A DNA stretch of 32,487 nt, taken from positions 1 through 32,487 of the forward strand of contig CAMWUI010000035.1 in the NCBI GenBank assembly GCA_947177395.1. The letters run 5' to 3'. The notes beneath the pieces are model-generated. The model saw only the letters and a list, made by a program, of their open reading frames with translations, was not told the origin of the DNA and searched no databases. A program made the position numbers and the translations under genes. The first letter of the stretch is position 1, and each line of letters starts with the position of its first letter. The stretch is from an uncultured Paraprevotella sp. Lineage in GTDB: Bacteria; Bacteroidota; Bacteroidia; Bacteroidales; Bacteroidaceae. This document shows positions 27,704 through 32,487 of this stretch, piece after piece.

Positions 27704-29024
27704 AACGCTTCATTTTATTATACAACGTCTGCCGGGAAATCCCCAGACGGCTTGCCGCCAGAGAATAATTGCCCTTACACAGAGACACGGCTTCTTTCAG
27801 TGCCTCCATTTCCATCTGCTCCAGTGTGAGCACGCGTCTCTCTTCCGGAACATCTCCTTTTGTCATACGCGCGGACAAATCCAGATGCCCGGGATTCAGC
27901 CTATCCGACTCACAGAGGATGACGGCTTTTTCTACCGTGTGCTGCAACTCCCGGATGTTCCCGTACCAAGGGTACTGATTCATCAAACGTACCGCCTCTT
28001 CCGTGAATCCTGTCACCGGGCGCCGGTATTGTTCCGCATAACGTTTCAGGAACATCCGCGCCAGCGGCAGGATGTCCGGCCGACGCTCGCGCAGGGAAGG
28101 CAGATGCAGATGAATAGTATTGATGCGATAAAAAAGGTCCTCGCGGAACGCCGCCTGCTCCACCATCGCCTCCAGATGACAGTTGGTGGCGCATATCAGT
28201 CTGATATCCACGGAACGGGGCTGATTGCTCCCCACCCTCACGATTTGTTTCTGCTGGATGCATGTAAGCAGTTTGGCCTGCTGGTGCAACGGCAGATTCC
28301 CGATTTCATCCAAAAACAGCGTCCCGCCGTCCGCTGCCTCGAAACGTCCTTTCCGGTCTGCCCATGCCCCCGTAAAAGCGCCCTTTACATAACCGAACAG
28401 TTCGCTTTCGAACAAAGTCTCCGGTATGGCTCCCATATCGACAGCGACCATGGCTCCGTTGCAACGGTTCGATAAAGCATGTATCTCTCTCGCCAGCATT
28501 TCCTTGCCGGTACCGTTCTCACCGGTTATCAGTATATTGGCATCGGTCGTGCTGCACAACTTCACCCGTTCGCGCAGTTCCGCCATTTCGGCCGAGGTTC
28601 CCCATTCCATCACGGACGGAGGAACGGCTGGGGACGGCTGTTTCTCCTCGCACACGGCCTGCAACGTCTGTATCAGCTTTGCATTGTTCCAAGGCTTCAC
28701 CACAAAATCCGCCGCTCCTTCCTTCACGCCTTTCACGGCCAGTTCTATATCGGCATAAGCGGTAAAAAGCACCACAGGGACATGGGGACGCATCTGTTTT
28801 ATTTCACGCAACCAATACAATCCTTCGTTGCCGTTGTTCACGGCAGACGTGTAATTCATATCCAGCAACACCGCATCCACAGTCTCACTCCGCAACAGGG
28901 ACGGCAGGCCGTTCGGAGAGGATATAGTAATGACACGTTCGAACACATCGCCGAGAAGAATCCGCAACGATGTCAGGATACTTTTATTATCATCGACGAC
29001 AAGCAATGTTCCGTTCTTTACCAT
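27693..29024 (-). CDS. NtrC-family sigma54-dependent response regulator
   Basis: A 443-residue activator. ATG 29024 is chosen since the receiver domain begins directly ([12 protein letters not shown]) and a promoter lies just upstream; the frame's ATG at 29144 adds an unrelated leader. The receiver has D11/D12, phospho-site D55, T88 and K110. The AAA+ domain has Walker A GENGTGKE (168-175), the sigma54-contact motif GAFTGA (215-220) and Walker B GGTLFLDE (233-240). The Fis-type helix-turn-helix is at the C-terminus ([18 protein letters not shown]). It should bind upstream sites as a dimer and drive sigma54 RNA polymerase. It shares a transcript with the histidine kinase and is divergent from the tolC-hlyD-permease operon. 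Confidence 0.95.
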   Translation of the reverse strand: MVKNGTLLVVDDNKSILTSLRILLGDVFERVITISSPNGLPSLLRSETVDAVLLDMNYTSAVNNGNEGLYWLREIKQMRPHVPVVLFTAYADIELAVKGVKEGAADFVVKPWNNAKLIQTLQAVCEEKQPSPAVPPSVMEWGTSAEMAELRERVKLCSTTDANILITGENGTGKEMLAREIHALSNRCNGAMVAVDMGAIPETLFESELFGYVKGAFTGAWADRKGRFEAADGGTLFLDEIGNLPLHQQAKLLTCIQQKQIVRVGSNQPRSVDIRLICATNCHLEAMVEQAAFREDLFYRINTIHLHLPSLRERRPDILPLARMFLKRYAEQYRRPVTGFTEEAVRLMNQYPWYGNIRELQHTVEKAVILCESDRLNPGHLDLSARMTKGDVPEERRVLTLEQMEMEALKEAVSLCKGNYSLAASRLGISRQTLYNKMKRYGL

Positions 29025-29045
29025 AGTATATACTTTTCCGTGAGG

Positions 29046-29077
29046 CAAAGATAAGACAAAACTCCCGGATAAACGAA
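29046..29077 (-). promoter_or_regulatory. Bacteroidetes-type promoter for the two-component operon
   Basis: On the minus strand TATCTTTG (29046-29053) fits TAnnTTTG exactly. TTCG (29074-29077, one mismatch) lies 20 nt upstream. It is 21 nt from the chosen start codon, consistent with a short leader and constitutive housekeeping-sigma expression of the regulator. Confidence 0.55.
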
Positions 29078-29137
29078 TAAAACAGTCCCGGCTGGGATGA
29101 CCGGAATATGCCCGTACACACGCCCCGTTGCCCGATA

Positions 29138-29154
29138 TGTCCAATTAATAGACA
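29138..29154. promoter_or_regulatory. Dyad site 1, candidate response-regulator binding site
   Basis: TGTCCAATTAATAGACA has TGTC/GACA ends around an AT core and is a near-palindrome. It matches site 2 at 13 of 17 positions read in the same direction and 15 of 17 in inverted orientation. Its centre is 22 bp from that of site 2. It lies about 110 bp upstream of the expected tolC transcription start, the usual place for an NtrC-type enhancer site. Confidence 0.7.
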
Positions 29155-29159
29155 GAGTG

Positions 29160-29176
29160 TGTCTAATTATTGGACA
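29160..29176. promoter_or_regulatory. Dyad site 2, candidate response-regulator binding site
   Basis: TGTCTAATTATTGGACA has the same TGTC-N9-GACA form as site 1, from which it is separated by 5 bp. The 22-bp centre spacing puts both on about the same face of the helix, as needed for cooperative dimer pairs and oligomerisation of an NtrC-type activator. Confidence 0.7.
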
Positions 29177-29231
29177 CTCTTCCTCCCTGCTGAATTATAC
29201 AAATTCATAATAATCAAGCATATAAAAGAAT

Positions 29232-29247
29232 TGGCACGGTTTTCGTA
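29232..29247 (+). promoter_or_regulatory. Sigma54-like -24/-12 promoter upstream of the tolC-like gene
   Basis: TGGCACG (29232-29238) is a perfect -24 element, followed after 4 nt by TCGTA (29243-29247) in the place of the -12 TTGCW. The GG is spaced by 10 nt from GT rather than the expected GC, so the -12 element is imperfect. It ends 28 nt before the start codon. The adjacent GAFTGA-bearing activator makes the call plausible. Confidence 0.55.
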
Positions 29248-29275
29248 CTATAACAGACAGAAATAATCGGATTAT

Positions 29276-30631
29276 ATGAAAAAAAAGATTTCCATCCTGC
29301 TTCTGCTGGCTGCCGTACTGCAGGCCGCAGGGCAGAGCATCCCCGATTCGTGGAGCATGGAAGACTGTATCAACTATGCCGTGGAGCACAACCGGAGCGT
29401 ACTGGTTCAGTCGCGCACCAATAGGAACACCCACCTGAACACCATCGAATCCTATGCTGCCTTTTTGCCCAACATCAGTGCGGGAGCAGGAGCACAATTC
29501 AGTTTCGGACGCACAATCGACCCGGAAACAAATACATACAACACCATCTCCAACTTCAGCAACTCTTATTCGGTCAACGCTTCGCTTCCGCTGTTCAACT
29601 GCGGCGCGCTTGTCAATAACGTGCGCATAGCCCGCATACAGGAACAGATGGGGAAGAAATCGCTCGAACAGATACGCGACAATATAGCCATCGCTACGCT
29701 GGAGGCTTACATGAACGTACTTTACTACCGGGAACTGCACTGCTACCGCCAAAACAAAGCAGAAGAAAGCGAACGCCAGCTGAACAGACTGCATACACTG
29801 TATGAACTGGGACGGCGCAGCGCTGCCGAACTGGCTCTCGTGGAAGCGCAATGCGCCTCCGACAGACAGGGCCTGACAGAGACAAAGGCACAGTTGGAAA
29901 CAGCCGTGCTTGCTTTGAGAAACAGCATGAACCTACCGGCCGACGCCGAACTGGATGCCTGGTGGCTCACCGTTCCGAAACATGCCGTCACATGCCATCC
30001 CGACAATACCGACGACTACGGAGAAGCTGACCGGATATTCTGCCGGGCCGAGACAATGATGCCCGCCACGGTCAACGCCCGCCACTCCATACAGATGAAC
30101 CGCTACAGCCTGCAACAGAGCATCGGGAATCTGTTCCCGTCGCTGTCGCTTTCTGCCGGAGTGTCGAGCGGTTACTTCAAAACACTGGAACGGGGCTTGT
30201 TCGATCCTTTTCACAAGCAGCTCCGCAACAAACTGGGTTACTATGTGAGCATCAACATGAGCATCCCCGTCTTCGGGCGCCTCGGCCGGGTGTACGGCGT
30301 GAAGCGACAACGCAACCGACTATACAACGCCATCGATGACTACGAACAGCAGCGCGACAATCTACAACATACCATCCGCCAGGCGGTAATGGAACGCAAT
30401 TCGGCCGCCCTTTCGGTCACGGCACTGGAAAAACAGCAGACCGCCGACTCACTGGCCTACACGCTTATCGCCCGCAAATTCGAAGAGGGTCTTTCGGACG
30501 CCATCGACCTGCAGACAGCTTCGACCAACCTGATTCGCTCGCAGGCCTTGCTGCTGCAAAGCCGCCTGACCTATCTCATCAAACAATTGCTTACCGACTA
30601 TTACAACGGTCAGAAACTATATACCTTATAA
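29276..30631 (+). CDS. TolC-family outer-membrane efflux protein
   Basis: A 451-residue protein with a signal peptide (MKKKISILLLLAAVLQAAG), then the TolC N-terminal pattern SWSMEDCINYAVEHNRSV. The rest is two similar halves of long amphipathic helices around short beta strands (for example AFLPNISAGAGAQFSFG and NLFPSLSLSAGVSSGYF), as in trimeric outer-membrane channels (PF02321). It forms the exit duct of a tripartite exporter with the HlyD-like adaptor encoded 4 nt downstream. The start ATG at 29276 has no clear Shine-Dalgarno. Control by the sigma54-like element and the two-component system is inferred from position. Confidence 0.92.
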   Translation: MKKKISILLLLAAVLQAAGQSIPDSWSMEDCINYAVEHNRSVLVQSRTNRNTHLNTIESYAAFLPNISAGAGAQFSFGRTIDPETNTYNTISNFSNSYSVNASLPLFNCGALVNNVRIARIQEQMGKKSLEQIRDNIAIATLEAYMNVLYYRELHCYRQNKAEESERQLNRLHTLYELGRRSAAELALVEAQCASDRQGLTETKAQLETAVLALRNSMNLPADAELDAWWLTVPKHAVTCHPDNTDDYGEADRIFCRAETMMPATVNARHSIQMNRYSLQQSIGNLFPSLSLSAGVSSGYFKTLERGLFDPFHKQLRNKLGYYVSINMSIPVFGRLGRVYGVKRQRNRLYNAIDDYEQQRDNLQHTIRQAVMERNSAALSVTALEKQQTADSLAYTLIARKFEEGLSDAIDLQTASTNLIRSQALLLQSRLTYLIKQLLTDYYNGQKLYTL

Positions 30632-30635
30632 TATT

Positions 30636-31889
30636 ATGGATATCATCAAAGAGCCTAAAAAAGGCATACGCAAGAAACACCTGCCCTGGATTGTCGGCGG
30701 CGGCGCGCTACTGGGATTCGTTCTTTGGCTGGTACTGGTTCCCCGCACCCGTACGTTTGCCGTCAACCGCCGCACACTGGTGACGGCTACGGTGAAGAAC
30801 GAACTGTTCAACGATTACATTCATTTGGAAGGACAGGTACGTCCCATCTCCGTCGTACAGATTTCTCCCGAGGAGGGCGGCATCGTGCTGGAGAAAGTAA
30901 AGGAGGAAGGCGCCGCCGTGAAAAAGGGCGATGTGATTCTTCGCCTGGGAAATGCCAGCTTGGATGTTCAGATTCTGAACGCCGAGGCCGAACTGGCCGA
31001 GAAACAGAACCTGCTGCGCAACACGCAGGTAACGATGCAGCAGAACAAACTCAACAATGAAAACGAACGCCTGCAACTGGACGTGGACATACAGCGAAAA
31101 CGCCGCGTATACGAACAGAACAGACGACTTTACCAGGAAGAACTCATCAGCCATGAGGAATTCCTGCAGGCCGAAGAGGATTTCCAGCTGGCACGCCGCA
31201 AGCATACTCTGGTAAACGAGCGCCTACGTCAGGACTCCATCTACCGCACCCTACAAATGGAGCAGATGGAGGACAATCTGACGAACATGCAGCGCAACGT
31301 ACTGCTGATACGGGAACGCAAAAACAAACTGGAGGTAAAGTCGCCCATCGACGGCGAACTGGGACAGCTGAACGTGGAACTGGGGCAAAACATCGGCTCG
31401 GGAGCCATGATAGGCCAAGTGAACGATCTGTCGGACAACAAGGTGACGGCGTATATCGACGAAACGTACATCGAGCGGGTACACAAAGGACAGGAAGCCT
31501 TGTTCAAACGCGACTCCACCGACTATCGCCTCATCGTACACAAAGTGTACCCCGAAGTACGTTCGGGCAAGTTCCGTACCGATTTCTTTTTTGAAGGCGC
31601 ACGCCCCGCACAGATACGCAGCGGACAGACGTATTACATCGATCTGCAACTGAGCCAGCCCACACATAGCCTGCAAATCCCCAAAGGGTCGTTCTTCCAA
31701 GTGACGGGCGGGCGCTGGATATTCGTGCTCAGTCCCGACGGAGGCACAGCCCACCGCCGCGAAATACGCATCAACCGGCAGAACCCGCAGAACTTCGAAG
31801 TGACGGAGGGACTGAACGAAGGCGAAACCGTCATCCTCAACGGCTATGAGCGTTTCAAAGACTTCGACGAACTGAACATCAGACAATAA
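30636..31889 (+). CDS. HlyD/MacA-like periplasmic adaptor (membrane fusion protein)
   Basis: A 417-residue protein with a short basic N-terminus, one inner-membrane helix (about 18-34, WIVGGGALLGFVLWLVLV), a beta/lipoyl segment (VRPISVVQISPEEGGIVLEKVKEEGAAVKKGDVILRLG region, about 67-105), and a long charged coiled-coil hairpin (about 110-215). The second lipoyl half (LEVKSPIDGELGQLNVELGQNIGSGAMIG) and beta-barrel follow. It bridges an inner-membrane transporter to the TolC-like channel. It starts 4 nt after the tolC stop and the permease gene starts 6 nt after it, so the three form one operon. The substrate is unknown. Confidence 0.93.
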   Translation: MDIIKEPKKGIRKKHLPWIVGGGALLGFVLWLVLVPRTRTFAVNRRTLVTATVKNELFNDYIHLEGQVRPISVVQISPEEGGIVLEKVKEEGAAVKKGDVILRLGNASLDVQILNAEAELAEKQNLLRNTQVTMQQNKLNNENERLQLDVDIQRKRRVYEQNRRLYQEELISHEEFLQAEEDFQLARRKHTLVNERLRQDSIYRTLQMEQMEDNLTNMQRNVLLIRERKNKLEVKSPIDGELGQLNVELGQNIGSGAMIGQVNDLSDNKVTAYIDETYIERVHKGQEALFKRDSTDYRLIVHKVYPEVRSGKFRTDFFFEGARPAQIRSGQTYYIDLQLSQPTHSLQIPKGSFFQVTGGRWIFVLSPDGGTAHRREIRINRQNPQNFEVTEGLNEGETVILNGYERFKDFDELNIRQ

Positions 31890-31895
31890 TCCGCC

Positions 31896-32487
31896 ATGCA
31901 CACACAACTTAAAAGTTTCATCAGCCTGCTGCGCCGCTATCCCCTGCCTATGATAGGAAACATATCGGGAGTGGCCGTGGCGCTGGCCGCTTTCCTTATC
32001 ATTATGATGGAGGTACAGTTCCATCGGACTTACGACCGCAACGTTCCCGCCGGCGACCGCATCTTCCTGCTAACTCATTTCATCGACAGCACCTCGGTCT
32101 GGCCTACTACGAACCGCCAGTTAGCCGACCGGCTGAAAACCTTGTCGCCGTATATCGAGAAAACGGCTTACCGGAAGTGCTTCCTGAAAAAGAGCGAACG
32201 GATAAACGACACCGACATCGAGTGCCCGAACGTGAAAGTGTCCGGAAGTGATTTTTACGCCTTGTTCGGATTCGATTGGATTTGCTGCGACACCACACTG
32301 TTCACCGACCCGAACGTCTTGTTCTTGCCCGAGAGCATCGCCATGCAACAATTCGGGACCACCTGGCTCATGGGCCGTAACGCCAACCAGGAAACCGACG
32401 CCCTGCGCATCGGAGGAGTGTATCGGGATTTCCCCGAGAACTCATCGCTGCTGAATGCTGTCTACCGGCACATGGGCGACCAAGATC
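31896..32487 (+). CDS. MacB/FtsX-like ABC transporter permease, N-terminal part (cut by window end)
   Basis: The frame is open from ATG 31896 to the window end (197 codons). It begins with a basic stretch and one transmembrane helix (MIGNISGVAVALAAFLIIMMEVQFHRTYD, about residues 19-47). A periplasmic domain follows, with IAMQQFG, GVYRDFPENSSL and other features of MacB_PCD domains. This layout fits FtsX-like permeases without a fused ATPase, common in Bacteroidales multi-permease exporters. The gene lies 6 nt after the adaptor gene. The ATPase must be encoded beyond the window or elsewhere. Confidence 0.85.
   Translation, partial: MHTQLKSFISLLRRYPLPMIGNISGVAVALAAFLIIMMEVQFHRTYDRNVPAGDRIFLLTHFIDSTSVWPTTNRQLADRLKTLSPYIEKTAYRKCFLKKSERINDTDIECPNVKVSGSDFYALFGFDWICCDTTLFTDPNVLFLPESIAMQQFGTTWLMGRNANQETDALRIGGVYRDFPENSSLLNAVYRHMGDQD

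Noticed and set aside
29025..29144. Longer N-terminus for the NtrC-type regulator (start at 29144)
   Set aside because: The extra 40 residues do not resemble a receiver extension, would cover the predicted promoter at 29046-29077, and the receiver domain starts exactly at ATG 29024.

Overview
The window reads as a chromosomal segment of a gut-type Bacteroidales bacterium (Bacteroides or a close relative). The grounds are Bacteroidetes-style promoters (TAnnTTTG at -7 with TTTG about 20 nt upstream), weak or absent Shine-Dalgarno sequences, a lipoprotein version of TamA (TamL) next to TamB, a cyclophilin lipoprotein, and a capsule-type polysaccharide locus. The genus assignment is inference. 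The first 53 bases are a pure C run and look like an assembly artefact.

Region 1 (54-11120, + strand) is the downstream part of an AT-rich capsular/exopolysaccharide locus. It holds a truncated acyltransferase, a Wzy/O-antigen-ligase-like polymerase, two more acyltransferase-3 proteins, a GT4 glycosyltransferase, an F420-hydrogenase-beta-like protein without its usual ferredoxin part, a polysaccharide pyruvyl transferase, a GT2, a second GT4 and a WecG/TagA/CpsF transferase. Most of the first seven genes overlap by 4-23 nt, so they look translationally coupled. An antisense AAA ATPase/DUF4143 gene interrupts the run between the GT2 and the second GT4, with a pair of 31-bp direct repeats just upstream of it. 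A strong bidirectional hairpin (11154-11195) closes the locus.

Region 2 (11220-18149) is GC-richer. It holds a 1353-residue secreted, multi-module, probably carbohydrate-active protein (- strand), divergent peptidase T (pepT, +), an intergenic region with a 23-bp tandem repeat array, and a sugar-nucleotidyltransferase-like gene (-).

Region 3 (18304-26373) holds tamB-tamL (- strand, 13-nt gap), which act in outer-membrane protein/lipid assembly, and a divergent cyclophilin-type PPIase lipoprotein (+).

Region 4 (26396-32487) holds a histidine kinase and an NtrC-type sigma54 activator (- strand, 11-nt overlap). Divergent from them is a tripartite export operon: TolC-like outer-membrane protein, HlyD-like adaptor and the start of a MacB/FtsX-like permease cut by the window end. 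The divergent intergenic region contains two 17-bp dyads TGTCYAATTAWTRGACA with centres 22 bp apart, followed downstream by a sigma54-like -24/-12 element 5' of tolC. This suggests direct control of the exporter by the two-component system.
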